The translations under genes and the position numbers were made by a program. From contig JAGMUV010000006.1 of the NCBI GenBank assembly GCA_020744425.1, forward strand, positions 62,001-126,000: a stretch of DNA of 64,000 nucleotides. The letters run 5' to 3'. The stretch is from Dactylonectria macrodidyma. Taxonomy: Eukaryota; Ascomycota; Sordariomycetes; Hypocreales; Nectriaceae. The notes under the pieces were generated by a model. That model was given only the letters and a program-made list of their open reading frames with translations. It searched no databases and had not been told where the DNA came from. Positions 53,307-64,000 of this stretch are shown here, in pieces; positions within the stretch are counted from its first letter, which is position 1; each line of letters starts with the position of its first letter.

Positions 53307-54031
53307 GGAGAGTCGGGGTGTACTGAAGAGTGAGGGGAGATGCAATGAAGAAATGAGATGAGGCCGGCTGGAGTTGTGATGCTTGCCTTTAGGGTTGGCA
53401 TTCGACTTGTTCCTCACTGTTTTCTTGCGTGTATCTTTTGAAATATACGCTTTGTTTTTGTATGTGCGTCATCGGCCCAGTCTGGCTTGTCCAGTTCCAC
53501 CTAGGTTGAAGCAGGTTGGCCTCAGTGCAAATCCACTTCACGGGTTAAGTTACCCGGACCAAGATCGCCATTTACGGCTCGTACCCCATGGGGAAGACTC
53601 CTAATCTCCCGGTCGGATGTCGCTACGACTGACAGTATGGGCTGGTCGGGTCGGCTGTCTTGGAGCATCGGAGGCATCTCCGGGCGATCTTTGCATGTCT
53701 GTTCATGGCTCAGCGTCGGGTTTCTCTAGGATTGGTGGTTGGTTGCATGGACCCCTGAGATGGTATCCGATGTGATGACGAGAATGTAACAATCCCCGCT
53801 CGTGCTAATAAGATCCACTTCCCCAACTTAACTCCCACTGCCCCAGTCTTCTTGAAATGTCGACAGACGTGGAGATGCGGGGACTAGGCGGCCTGGACTA
53901 AGTGCTAAGGTAACTTTGCATTGATCGATAAATACTCCTTTGAGCCGGTCATAGCAACCAAGCGGCATCCTTTATCAACATCTACTCATATTTGCCAGTT
54001 ACTGTTGGTTGGACACCTTGCTATATTCACC
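53307..54031. promoter_or_regulatory. Divergent promoter region: hydroxyacid dehydrogenase / MFS symporter
   Basis: About 725 bp separate the two divergent start codons, with no supported ORF between. No specific factor site is claimed. Confidence 0.4.
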
Positions 54032-55766
54032 ATGACAGGCGACGATATCAAGAAGGATGTTAGCGACGAGCTTCGGCTTGAGACCCTGAACGGGGCCGAC
54101 ATTGACATTCCAGACCGGGTCAGAAAAGAAAAGGCGCTTTTAAGGAGAGTTGATCGTCGAATGATGCCATTGATGATGGCCCTGTGTACGTCGAGTTTGA
54201 ATCACTTTTGCAATTAGTACCTTGAACGCTAACCTTTCTCTCGCATAGACGTTCTCAACTATCTCGATCGGAATAATATTGCCACGGCTCGCCTAGGCAA
54301 CTTCGAAAAGGACATTGGGCTCGTCGGCCAACAGTACAACACCATCATTAGCATCTTCTTCGTCGGATATATATTGACCCAAGTGCCCACCAACATGATA
54401 TTGAACAAGATGAGGCCCTCCATCTTCCTCGTCAGTTCACACCCGTCCGCCGAGTTCAATGGTTCAATATTACCTTTCTGACACAGTTCTTCAGCCTTCC
54501 ATCATGGTCGCTTGGGCCACTGTGAGTGCTTGCACCGGTGCAGTGCAAACCTATCATGGCATGATAGCTCTGCGCTTTCTGCTTGGATTCGTCGAGGCGC
54601 CATTTTTCCGTGAGTCGTCCTGCCGCTGCCGCTCTGGCTTCCGCCCTATGCTGACAATCCTTGAGCTGGCGCGTTGTTCTTATTCAGCTCATGGTACACC
54701 AAAAAAGAACTCGCAGTTCGAATCTCGGTTCTATACGCAGCCGGTCAGATGGCAGGTGCATTCGGTGGCCTCCTTGGCAGTGCCATCATGGCTGGTATGG
54801 ACGGCAAAGCTGGCCTCGCCAACTGGCGCTGGTTATGTATGACAACCCGCGACATTGCTCGATATAGCATGACATGAAGCAAGGACTAACAGAAAATCAG
54901 TTATCATCGAAGGATGTGCTACGTATCCTGCTGCTGTCATCACCTATTTTGTCGTTCCCGACTACCCTAGCACGACCAAGTGGCTGAGCGATGAAGAGCG
55001 CAAGATCGCTGTTCTCCGCATGGCTGAAGATGCCAGCAAGGAGGATGACCGTGCCGACACATCGGCAGCCGATGGCGCAAAGATGGCCTTTACAGACCCT
55101 GCCCTGTACATGATTTGGATCATGCAGCTCGGGCTGAATACGGCAGCTGCCTTTACCAACTTCTTCCCAACCATTGTCAAGACTCTTGGCTATAGCTCGA
55201 CCATTACTCTGTTGCTCTCGGCGCCACCGTATGTCTTTGCCGCAGCACTGGGCATCACCAATTCGTGGCACAGCGACCGTGTCAATGAGCGCTGGCTACA
55301 CGTCGTCTGGCCACAGGTTTTTGCCAGCATAGGGTTCATCATCTCTGCCGTGACTCTCAACACCGCAGCGCGATACATTTCTACCTTTATGATGATGTCA
55401 GTCTACGGATCCTTTGGTTGTATCTTGTCATGGGTATCAAGTTCTCTGCCTCGGCCGTCGACGAAGCGCGCAATCTCGTATGCTGTGGTCAACGCTGGCT
55501 CCAACTTCGCTTCCATATATGCCTCTTACTTTTACCCATCCTCTCAAGGTCCGCGATACTGGCAGGCAAACGTCGCAAATGTCGCGTTTTCTGGCCTCTG
55601 CATCGTAATGGCGACTGTCTTGCGATTCTTCCTCGCACGAAGAAACAAGAAGCTGGCTCAAGCCCGGGATGGGGATATTCTCGAGGAGGGTACCATGAAT
55701 GGCAGCAGGGTCAAGTCGCTTGCTCAGCGCTGGCAATGCGGACCTGAATATACGTATACTCTATAA
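54032..55766 (+). CDS. MFS anion:cation symporter-like (Dal5/allantoate-type) transporter, five exons
   Basis: Exons 54032..54185, 54249..54430, 54495..54609, 54666..54836 and 54901..55766 join in frame through introns of 56-64 nt with canonical ends, giving 495 aa. The intron sites restore conserved blocks: YVLNYLDRNNIATARLGNFE after TM1, PTNMILNKMRPS, LLGFVEAPFFPGALFLFSSW and YTKKELAVRISVLYAAGQMA. The second half has LYMIWIMQLGLNTAAAFTNF and further TM segments, then a short cytosolic tail. NYLDRNNIATAR is the ACS-family hallmark, whose members import organic anions such as allantoate, nicotinate or pantothenate. It is intact. The divergent pair with the hydroxyacid dehydrogenase suggests uptake of that enzyme's substrate, an inference. 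Confidence 0.85.
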
Positions 55767-56498
55767 GGCATATTAATGCGCACACAAGCTGGTAATGGTC
55801 CAAAGTCTTGTGTTAATAGAAGTGAGGGAGGTATGAAGCCACCTGCATGCTAGAATCCTTAAATCACCAACACCGATAGTGAAGCAACATATTTTGTTCT
55901 ATTGGAGTTGATCTTCATCATTAACTATCTCACTACCCCTTTCGGTCCCCGCGTTTTGCAATACGCAGAGATTAGCTAGGTAGGCCTGCCCGTCGAGGTA
56001 CCTTTGTATTACTAAACAGCACCGAGATGGATCTTGCTCCTTGACCGCCGCAACACGAGCATCGAGTTCGTCGCAGCTCCCATAACATTTCTCCTTAACG
56101 TATTGATACAACACATAGTCAGTATCGGTCCAGATAATCAAGGAATTGGCTACAAGGAACCCGTCATTCTCGCTTCTCTTCTCCCATCCTTGATAGAGCA
56201 TGCTTGCCCATATATCGCCATTTATCCTTCCATAACCATGCCGCCGAAACGTGAAAAGGTCGTGATTACTCTAATCACATCGATGCCTTAATACACGCCT
56301 CCTTGAGTCCGAAGTCGGGTGAGAATTCCCTCAGCAGAACCTTGGACCAAGCCAGGTCAGAAGGGCGGTAAGCATAGCACTCCAGGGTATAGTTTGTAGT
56401 GTTCTCGGCCTCTGGCGACACCACCTTTTCCAGAAAGTAGAATACAATCTCCCGAGCCTGGTCGCCAGAGATGTAGGTAACGCCTTTCTAACTTCGTA
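55767..56498. other. Intergenic region
   Basis: A minus-strand frame at 55899-56201 (100 codons) has no recognised domain and no clear gene context. Nothing else supported. Confidence 0.35.
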
Positions 56499-56750
56499 CA
56501 GTGATGGGCCAAAAGTCTCCGTACACTCCCACGTTAATGCAATAATGCAGTTCGTTATGAATTTTTGATACACTGTATTTAGGCACATCTAAATGCAGTA
56601 AATTAGGTATATGTATTCTTTTGTTTAGGCACTATATTATGCTCATTTAAATACCATTTTATATATAAAGTAGGTACTTATTAGAGATTAATATAAAGGT
56701 GCTGAGTCTGAGTAAAAATGAGAGTGTACGGAGACTTTTGGCCGAAACTA
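56499..56750. mobile_element. Tc1/mariner-type MITE, TA-flanked, ~252 bp
   Basis: The left end CAGTGATGGGCCAAAAGTCT continues ...CCGTACACTC. The reverse complement of the right end (TAGTTTCGGCCAAAAGTCTC...) matches it over about 30 bp with few differences. The ends abut TA at 56497-56498 and TA at 56751-56752, the usual duplication of Tc1/mariner elements. The AT-rich interior has no transposase, so it is non-autonomous. Confidence 0.72.
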
Positions 56751-56889
56751 TAGCTTGGCATTCAGTGGAATGAACATGCCCTCAGTAAAAACATTGAACA
56801 CCGTGCGAAGGTTAATCTCGAATTCACTTTTGCTTGACGACCGCGGGAGCGACGGCGGAAAGTGAAGGGCTCTAAACCGTCGTTTAAAG

Positions 56890-57560
56890 TCTTCCTTGAG
56901 CAGTTAGCTTCTCTGGATGTCAAACCATGCGAACATGACCAACACTTGAAGATCAGGGGCCGAGTAGTTCAAGATCTAGGAGCGTCTCACGACGAGAAAA
57001 GGATCGTGATCTAACAGGCATTTCAAAAGCAGATATGCGAACTTTCTCTAGCAGTGGTTGCGACAGCAGCGACAAGGACTGGAGCAACCTAGGGCCTAGT
57101 AAACTGATCAAATACAAATCAGTGGCATCGACGTCGGCCCCATAATTGACGAGTGTCTTAACGCAGCTAATCTTGTTGAGCGCGACTGCCAGGTGCAGCG
57201 GCGTTTTGCGCCGAGCCAGGAGATTGTCGCAGAAGAGGAGAAGGTTCAAAACGCCGTCCCCGTGGCAGAATTCCGCTGCGAGATGGGCTGTGGTAGATGA
57301 CTAATAGCCACATTTACGAGCCTAGATGTCAATGCCCTCGGGTTGAAGTAGAAGCTTGACCATAGAGGAACCACTGCGTACGATCCCTAACAGAAGTGGT
57401 GCAAATGCGTATGGCGAGCTCTGCCTTGGGTGACCGTTTAAGTCTGCGCTTCCATTCAGCAGCAGATCTGCTGCCCGCTTGTCTCTGGCCAAGACAGAGC
57501 TGTGAAGTGGAATCCACCAGACTTTATCTTTGATTAATGGGAACCCGTCATCGACATTAT
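56890..57560 (-). pseudogene. Ankyrin-repeat protein relic
   Basis: The minus strand encodes ankyrin units: WWIPLHSSVLARDKRAADLL, APLLLGIVRSGSSMVKLLLQ, TAHLAAEFCHGDGVLNLLL and KTPLHLAVALNKISCVKTLV then NYGADVDATD. In-frame stops lie between the second and third units (about 57301-57326). Neither end shows a coherent start or partner domain. It is the ankyrin part of an unknown, probably large, protein. Confidence 0.6.
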
Positions 57561-59588
57561 TGTAGACGGTGATTCCATTGAATCTGCGTTCAACATGCTA
57601 GTGCAAGGAGAGACTATATCGCCGACTTCTCTTGGAGCTCCTTTAGTTCACTTCAAGCTCCTTCATGAACAAAGCGGAAAGGCTAAACTCGTCTCCAGCT
57701 TGTCACATGCAGTTAACGGCGCTAATGGCTTAGGTCGAAGTGTCCAGATTTTGGGCAATATCTACAACGGTTCTTCAACCTAGGAAGTCTACGACTTCAG
57801 ATGCTTCGTCAGTCACATCCGGCTGCGCAAGGTGGGGAGCTATGCCTGCTGAAGCGAGACACTTCGGAGCTCCTCTATGACTACGATACCGTCCACCTGT
57901 CAGTAGCCACACAGGATGGCCCGCCCACCGTTCTTGTACGATTCATTCCCATGCCTCAACCACTATACGGCAACACGCAAGCTCCCCTATTTATTCTAGC
58001 TTCCTCTTCCGTTCTTAGCTCCCTTACTGGCTCCCAGTACGTTGTATTCGGTCGCCTTGTCTCCGGTCGTGCTGCAATCCCACACCAGAACGGCCATTAG
58101 CCACTATAAATCGGGCCGCAGCGGCTTACCCCACAGTCCCACTCTTTCTCCGAGAAGAGACGCCTTCTAGGCTGCACCTCATTCCATCCGGAGGGTAATG
58201 TCCATTACTGGTCCCGCCTCTGCCCTTCCACATTTATTGCTCAGGATGGCGAAGAGAAATCCGGGGTTCAAGTTATAAGGAAAGAGAGCATTTACATCAG
58301 AAACAGATTAATTAAAGTCATGCCGGTAAAGCGCCGAACGCGGCAAGATTCCCGTTACGGACACGGCCGATGCCCAGATGCAAGGAACAAAGTTTCACTA
58401 GATCATGTTACACCCCCCTTATTCTTCCCCGCAACTGTGGGTTCGGATGGTTAAGCCTATAAGAACGATGGAAGTTTTTTAAGGTCAGGTTAGGGTCGGA
58501 GATGAGACTCTAAATCAGACGTCGCTACTGTAAGATTGAGAGAAGTCCAAGAGGCCCAAAGTTGCATTTCACCGACTTAAACGCCGGCTCAGACATGGAT
58601 GCGTCTTTCTGTCACGCAGGCGCGAGGGACATCACGAGTTCGCGTCCACAAAACCCCCCGCATGCTGCATGCATGGCCTTGCCGCATATCTTGGCTGCAC
58701 GACTTAGAGAGCGGCCATGACAATGAGGTCCGCTTGTTAGCTCAGCCGACTTTACCTCTGTCTCTTTTGCGCAGAGTTGATTTGAGCCGCAGGCTATGGT
58801 TATAAGCCGAGCAATAATACCGTCCCAGCCCATACCTCAGTCCCTAGGCGGCAATCATAACCGTAGTCGCAGGACGGAGGGTTAAAGGAAGGCCCGGCTT
58901 CCACGATCTAACAGCCAGGCCTTCGAACGGATCCTCACGACCTGACTCCAGTCACGACATGCCGTCCAGTCATTTCCCGCTGGGCCCTCCTAGGGTCACG
59001 ATGCGGCCCTGGCCGTCATGGGATCCGACAACCGCCCCAACAGCAGGGAGGCGGCACGATTGCCGAGCCCGAATGGCACGTCTTTCAGTCTCATGCTGGT
59101 TTCTGAGGGTGTTGTCAGTGAAAAGGGCCGTTTGCTGCTTCTGTCGCCAACCATCGTCGGCCGCGGGGTGTGGAGCAGTGTGAGCCAGGGGGGCATGCAG
59201 CGCTTGCATGTGACGGTGATATTTCCTAGTAGAGGACGGTCCAGATAGAGACGAATCTGAAATATTCACAATGTCTATGAGACGAACGATGGACTGACCA
59301 CACGATGGCAAGCAAAATGCGGGGGTTGCGCCTCGTGTTCATAACTACTTAAGTCACTGCCAGCCTCCTAAGACCTCAGTTCCCCGTTGCCGATAGCCTC
59401 ATTGACAGGAATCGACTCTCGTCTGCGACCGCCTCTCGCCTCTCAAACATCGTTTCTCGCATCCACTGTACATACTTTACCTTCGTTCCTCTTACCGCAA
59501 GTAAGTCTTATGTCTTACAGGCCAAACTATAACTTGACTACTATCAAATCATGGAGCAGATGCCTAACGGGTTTACACAGACACCACT
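57561..59588. other. Gene-poor stretch
   Basis: About 2 kb with only short frames (for example 57801-58100) that have no recognised domain. The GH16 promoter is expected at the right end, with a short leader intron possible near 59500 (GTAAGT...). Confidence 0.4.
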
Positions 59589-60565
59589 ATGGGCGCTATA
59601 AAGATCCTCGCCACGCTAGCAACCTTTCTTCCGGCCATCCATGCCGCGGTGCCCGAGATCGCCGGCTTCACGCTGACCTGGAGTGACGACTTCGTCGGCA
59701 CGGCCAACGGCCTCCCGAACCTGGGCAACTGGATCATCGACACAGGTACAAGCTACCCCGGCGGCCCCGCGCAGTGGGGCACGTCGGAGATCCAGACTTA
59801 TACCAGCAGCGCCAGCAACCTCAAACTAAACGGCAATGGTGTGCTCCAGATCACGGCGATCAAGGATTCCGCCGGTGCGTGGACCTCGGCGCGTATCGAG
59901 ACCCAGCGGTCTAACTTCATGGCCGCCGCCGGCGGTAAAATGCGTATCCAGGCCAGCCTGAACCTGCCAGTTGTGGGCAGCAATGGCATCGGGTATTGGC
60001 CCGCCTTCTGGACGCTTGGCAGTGCGTACCGTGGTAACTATCAGTATGTCAACCCTCCCCCTAAGAGCCCCTCGGGGGAACCAAGACATGGTAGGGATGG
60101 GGAAGGTGTGAGTATGGTCTAACTGGCTGTAGGAACTGGCCCTCGGTTGGCGAATTTGACATCATGGAGAACGTGAACGGCATCAACCGCGTCTGGGGCG
60201 TCATGCACTGCGGCGTCAACCCCGGCGGGCCGTGTAGGGAGACGGACGGGCTCGTCGGTAGCCGCGAGTGTCCCAATACGCCTTGCCAGGGCAACTTCCA
60301 CACGTACACGCTCGAGGTCGACCGCACGCAGACGCTCGAGGCGGTGCGGTGGTTCGTTGACGGCATTCTGTTCTGGCAGATCGTGTCGACCGACCTTCCG
60401 GCCGATGTCTGGGCTCAGAGCGTGCATAATCCGCACTTCATCCTCCTCAACCTGGCCATCGGCGGCGCGTTCCCAAACAACAACTACGGCAGCACAACGC
60501 CGCTGGCCAACACCGTGTCTGGCGCGACGTTGCAGGCCGAGTACATTGCCGTGTACAATGCGTAG
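59589..60565 (+). CDS. Secreted GH16 endo-beta-1,3(4)-glucanase-like glycosidase, two exons
   Basis: Exons 59589..60043 and 60133..60565 join in frame (phase 2; donor GTATGT, branch CTAAC, acceptor TGTAG), giving 295 aa. Residues 1-20 (MGAIKILATLATFLPAIHAA) are a signal peptide. The jelly-roll core contains TLTWSDDF, GTSEIQTYTSSASNL, GYWPAFWTLGSAY and, at the junction, NWPSVGEFDIMENVNG. The GH16 catalytic motif ExDxxE is EFDIME with Glu159 as predicted nucleophile and Glu164 as acid/base. HTYTLEVDRT, FILLNLAIGGAFP and YIAVYNA close the fold. It would cleave beta-1,3(4)-glucans outside the cell. Complete and intact. Confidence 0.9.
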
Positions 60566-62214
60566 ACGGACTAGGCCGCCGCCGCTCATTCGATTCTTGT
60601 TTATGTTTTGTTCCTGGCTAGCGCTACCTGTACTGTGTGCAGTGGTTTATCGAAGTATACGGGCAAGTCCTCCTTTGACAACAAGTCAAGCAGTTTTTCA
60701 GTATTGTGTCTCTATCAGTCTTTTACAGCTCATGATAGGCTGCGCCTATAGCTTATTATTCAATCTATTCGTCTTTTATTCCCCCTGGGCTTGTGTATCA
60801 TTATATTATCACATATCTACCCTTGACCGCATCTCGATTGTGCATCTGGTTGCGTGACAACCCCTCATTAAAGTCGTCACATACCGTGTCCTTAGGCTCG
60901 CATACCAGACAGCTACCCGGGTAGCTATTCCAGCTATAGATGTGTTGTGATGTTTTGCTAAAAGTGCCACATTGGTTAACTAGAGCTGGGGAATGAAGAA
61001 ACATTTTATAATGTCGAGATACGGAGACTTGCTTAGATGAAAGACAAACCCACTGGCACCAGCGCTGCGACTGTTGAAAATATTGATAACTAGCTTCGTA
61101 AGTAAGAATGTGTGCGGAGCTGTTTTGAATGAACTTAGATATAGCAATTATGATAATTATAAAATATGATCTTAGAAAGATAAATTCTTTTGAAAAAGAA
61201 ATTAACATATTTTTGTAATTCATTCTCATTAATATTCTAGTCTATTTAAACTACATTCTTTAATATTATATTTTAAGTAAATTTAAATCAAATTAAATAT
61301 ACTCAGAGCAAATTTAAATTACATGAAATACGACTTTTAAAATTTCGAATTAAATTAAGTGAATTCCATTAACCGGGGTGGGATTGGGCGAGGTCCTGAT
61401 TCGCGACCTGAAAGTAACACCTCGTGACCGAGGTGTAGCAGCAAGCACCTGTCTCCGTCAAGGATGAAGTTCGAGCTAGTCCACGTAAGTTTGTTAAGGT
61501 TTTCAATGAGTTCCATAACTTTGATCTTACCATCAAGCTCAGACTTTAAGTAAGCTTTTAAATTGGGATGCACGCTTGTGATCAAATGATATCATCCATA
61601 AGGATATTCCATCTTCACTTTCTACTGGAAATCTCACGGTAGTCTCTTAGTTTGTCGCGCTAAATGTTTAAAGTGAACGTTGAAATTAAAGCGTGATGGA
61701 AGTAATAAGCACCCCGGCTTCATACTTACGCCTCTTTGCATGTGAACATAGGTTGGACATCATCTTTGGTCATATAGACTGTCTGTGTGATCTTAGGGTC
61801 CAGGGTAGCATTACTGCCTCCTCATCTTTGATCCTGCATATTGGGTATCCAATAATTCGACTTTGCAGAGCACTAGTATAAGAGGCTGTCCGCTCCATCA
61901 AGGGCGAGTTGCTGCGGCCACGAAGTCAAAAAAACACAGTTTTCCTTCACAATTTTATCATCACTATGACGTGTAGTTTTCTTTCTTTGTGAATGACATT
62001 GCACTAATTAGAAAACTCTATTGCTGTTTTAGTATATAGCATGTGATGAATAGATTGGCAAACAGCGAAGTGCCGTTTTCTATCCTTGCTCGGAGGTATA
62101 CGCCCTAAGCTTTCCCTTGATCTTAAATTCCCATCCTGTTCTCGCTGTTTTAAATTCTAGACATATTCACTTTTCGTCTTCATATAATCAAAAATTGAAA
62201 TAGGTTCTTGGTTG
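60566..62214. other. AT-rich intergenic region with a dispersed repeat copy
   Basis: No gene supported. The part 61130-61360 is very AT-rich. A repeat copy at 61886-61939 pairs with 52043-52095. Confidence 0.45.
61886..61939 (+). repeat. Dispersed repeat, copy B
   Basis: Same-orientation relative of 52043-52095; this copy keeps G at most positions that read A in the other copy. Confidence 0.6.
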
Positions 62215-63621
62215 ATGCAAGTTGCAGCCATGGCCATCATTGACAACTGGAATGATGAGATCCGGTATGAAGTAGCCGATGACCACTTCAAGAAACCGGC
62301 GCAGATTTCGGACGTTCAGTCCATCGTCAGACAAGCCTATGAACAGGACCAACGCGTTACCGTCGTCGGCGCCAGGCATTCGACCACTGAATGCATAGTA
62401 GGCACCGACATTGTCATCTCGATGAAGAATATGGCTCACATCCTTTCCGTTGATAAGGAAGGGCTGACTGTCTCCGTAGAAGGAGGCGTGACCCTGCGGC
62501 AGCTGTGTGCCCACCTCAAAGAGCTCGGCTTACAGCCTCCTGTTGTCCTGGAATTCGGCAATTTCCAGATTGGCGCCATCAGTGGCACGCACGCAAACGA
62601 CACTGCCACGAGACGCTTTGCACAGTTCTCCTCCTTCGTTCTCGGCGTGAAGCTGGTCACGCCAGCCGGTGAGATCATGGAAATCTCAAAATCGGAGAAT
62701 GCGGAATACCTGCCTGCCATTCGCTCCCATTTTGGCATGCTCGGCGTCGTCTGCGAGGTCACCCTGCGTGTCTTCAAGACCCAGCCGCTGCAGGTCAGTT
62801 TCCAGGTCGCGAGGATCGACACGTTCATGGATAACTTTGCAGCGGAACTGCAGGCTCTAAAAGGAGCCAACGACCAGGTGTTCGGGATGCTGTTTCCAAC
62901 CACCAGCAAGCTGCTCTGGCAGTGCCGCAAGTTCTTGGATCCGGCGACACCAAGGCCGGATTCCCCAACGGCATGGCTCGATCCGATTGAAAGCAGGAAC
63001 ATTGATCTATTCACCGGTCTGCTTCTGCCCCTAACGAAGGCCGTGACGGCGCTGGGCCCCTCGGCCACCGTGGTCGAATCGATCACCAACGTGATGGTCG
63101 ACTTGCCGCTGAATATCATCCGCCACAGTCGCTATATTGTCGATCCGTGCGATCGTGGCGTCATCTACGCCAAAGACAATCCGAACTTTGACTTCTATGA
63201 CTGGGCGTTTCCCGAGGAGAATTGGTGCGATATGGTTCGGGCGTTTTTGCAGCTGAGCAACCGCTTTCGGCAGCAGCACAACTTCATCTTGCCGTTGCCC
63301 GCACTCGTCTACTTTATCAAGCTGGACCAGGAGTCCCTGCTATCGCGATCCCGGCATGCAAACATGATGGCGGTTGACCCTGTGTTCCCTGACCCAAAGG
63401 ATCCCAAGTGGAAGGCGTTTCGCCTTGCCTTCAATGAGGTCGCCATGCGCCACGGCGGCATCCCTCATATCAACAAGACGCGCGACGGGGCGATCCACAA
63501 TTTTGCTCAGGCCCAGGACCCGGAGAGCATCAGGCAGTTTCTTCAAATACGCCAGCAGCTCGACCCTAGGAATATGTTCTTCAACGACTTCTTCAGAACC
63601 ATGTTCGCCGAGTATCTCTGA
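62215..63621 (+). CDS. FAD-linked sugar-lactone oxidase (L-gulonolactone/D-arabinonolactone oxidase-like, VAO superfamily)
   Basis: 468 aa from ATG 62215; ATG 62230, with a better context (GCCATGG), is an alternative start giving 463 aa. The FAD domain has VTVVGARHSTTECIVGTDIV, where His is the usual covalent flavin-linkage residue in this region. It continues with HILSVDKEGLTVSVEGGVTL, FQIGAISGTHANDTATRRFA and FSSFVLGVKLVTPAGEIMEI. The C-terminus ends DPRNMFFNDFFRTMF, close to the aldonolactone oxidase signature. No signal peptide or membrane anchor is obvious. The reaction would be oxidation of an aldono-1,4-lactone (or related sugar lactone) with O2, releasing H2O2. Single exon and intact. 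Confidence 0.85.
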   Translation: MQVAAMAIIDNWNDEIRYEVADDHFKKPAQISDVQSIVRQAYEQDQRVTVVGARHSTTECIVGTDIVISMKNMAHILSVDKEGLTVSVEGGVTLRQLCAHLKELGLQPPVVLEFGNFQIGAISGTHANDTATRRFAQFSSFVLGVKLVTPAGEIMEISKSENAEYLPAIRSHFGMLGVVCEVTLRVFKTQPLQVSFQVARIDTFMDNFAAELQALKGANDQVFGMLFPTTSKLLWQCRKFLDPATPRPDSPTAWLDPIESRNIDLFTGLLLPLTKAVTALGPSATVVESITNVMVDLPLNIIRHSRYIVDPCDRGVIYAKDNPNFDFYDWAFPEENWCDMVRAFLQLSNRFRQQHNFILPLPALVYFIKLDQESLLSRSRHANMMAVDPVFPDPKDPKWKAFRLAFNEVAMRHGGIPHINKTRDGAIHNFAQAQDPESIRQFLQIRQQLDPRNMFFNDFFRTMFAEYL

Positions 63622-64000
63622 AACGCGTAGGTTAACGGGCAAGGGGAGGGCAAGGGGAGGGCGAGTGTGTGTATGGAGTGAGGGCCTCGTAGATCGATTG
63701 CCGACCACCTGGGCCTGACTGTTCACTCGGGCACGAAGATGCAGTACTGTACTGTCTTCTGTATCTCTATTTTGTATGAACTGCCCTTCTACAATTATTA
63801 TGCAGTACTGTGAACGTATCGCTAGTTATTCGCACCAAATCTGAAAAGTGCACAGCCTGTGTACATGATTAATGGGCTTAAGATTGCTCAGGGCTCGCGG
63901 CGAGGAGGGAGGTTGCACAGCAGGCCTCGGGCTCGGTGGATGGGGAGGTCACCTTGAGGAAACCGGCGATACTTGGGTAAGATGACGATGACACTCGAGG
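63622..64000. other. Downstream region to window edge
   Basis: No gene supported. An imperfect 11-bp tandem (GGGCAAGGGGA) occurs at about 63636-63664. Confidence 0.4.

Noticed and set aside
59798..60589. Minus-strand ORFs across the GH16 gene
   Set aside because: Shadows of the plus-strand GH16 exons.
1..64000. CRISPR arrays, prophage, rRNA or tRNA genes
   Set aside because: Checked for and not seen; the window is eukaryotic chromosomal DNA.

Overview
This window is nuclear DNA of a filamentous ascomycete (Pezizomycotina). The evidence is short introns of about 50-120 nt with GT...CTNAC/CTAAC...YAG signals, and typical fungal families: HET, NACHT-WD40 fragments, a CrtC/AttH lipocalin-like protein, Zn2Cys6 and Fungal_trans_2-type regulators, AATase, GH16, a cerato-platanin relic and MFS transporters. 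Genus and species cannot be read from the sequence alone. The region looks accessory (dispensable or subtelomeric-like): intact genes are scattered among many broken ones, AT-rich islets, MITE-like elements and dispersed repeats. Several nonsense codons have the C:G to T:A form expected of repeat-induced point mutation (RIP).

Layout. 0-10.4 kb: the end of an unknown gene, an intact HET gene (minus), a large patatin-like/ankyrin protein whose catalytic residues appear lost (plus), small orphan ORFs, and a probable GPI-anchored surface protein. 11.0-24.5 kb: a decayed secondary-metabolism-type neighbourhood. It has an intact lipocalin-like CrtC/AttH protein, a Zn2Cys6 regulator pseudogene, a PRISE-like short-chain reductase pseudogene, an MFS transporter pseudogene, then an intact FAD monooxygenase and an intact glutathione S-transferase; no backbone synthase is present. 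25-29.7 kb: an NACHT-WD40 relic and a multi-exon membrane protein of a fungal orphan family. 30.9-45.3 kb: an alcohol O-acetyltransferase, a P450 pseudogene, an AT-rich inverted-repeat element directly upstream of a medium-chain reductase, a four-exon Fungal_trans_2-type regulator, a HET relic and a 6PGDH-type/imine-reductase-like oxidoreductase. 46-52 kb: more HET relics, a cerato-platanin relic and an intact secreted beta-propeller lactonase-like protein. 52-56 kb: a D-2-hydroxyacid dehydrogenase divergent from an intact five-exon anion:cation symporter-like MFS gene. 56-64 kb: a TA-flanked MITE, an ankyrin relic, an intact secreted GH16 glucanase, and a VAO-type FAD sugar-lactone oxidase.

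How the parts relate: self/non-self recognition genes (HET, NACHT-WD40, patatin/ankyrin) and metabolic tailoring genes are interleaved, and each class has both intact and dead members. The intact FAD monooxygenase, GST and lipocalin-like protein beside a dead regulator, reductase and transporter suggest a metabolite cluster part-way through loss. Splice structures were read by eye from consensus signals and frame continuity; no database search was possible.
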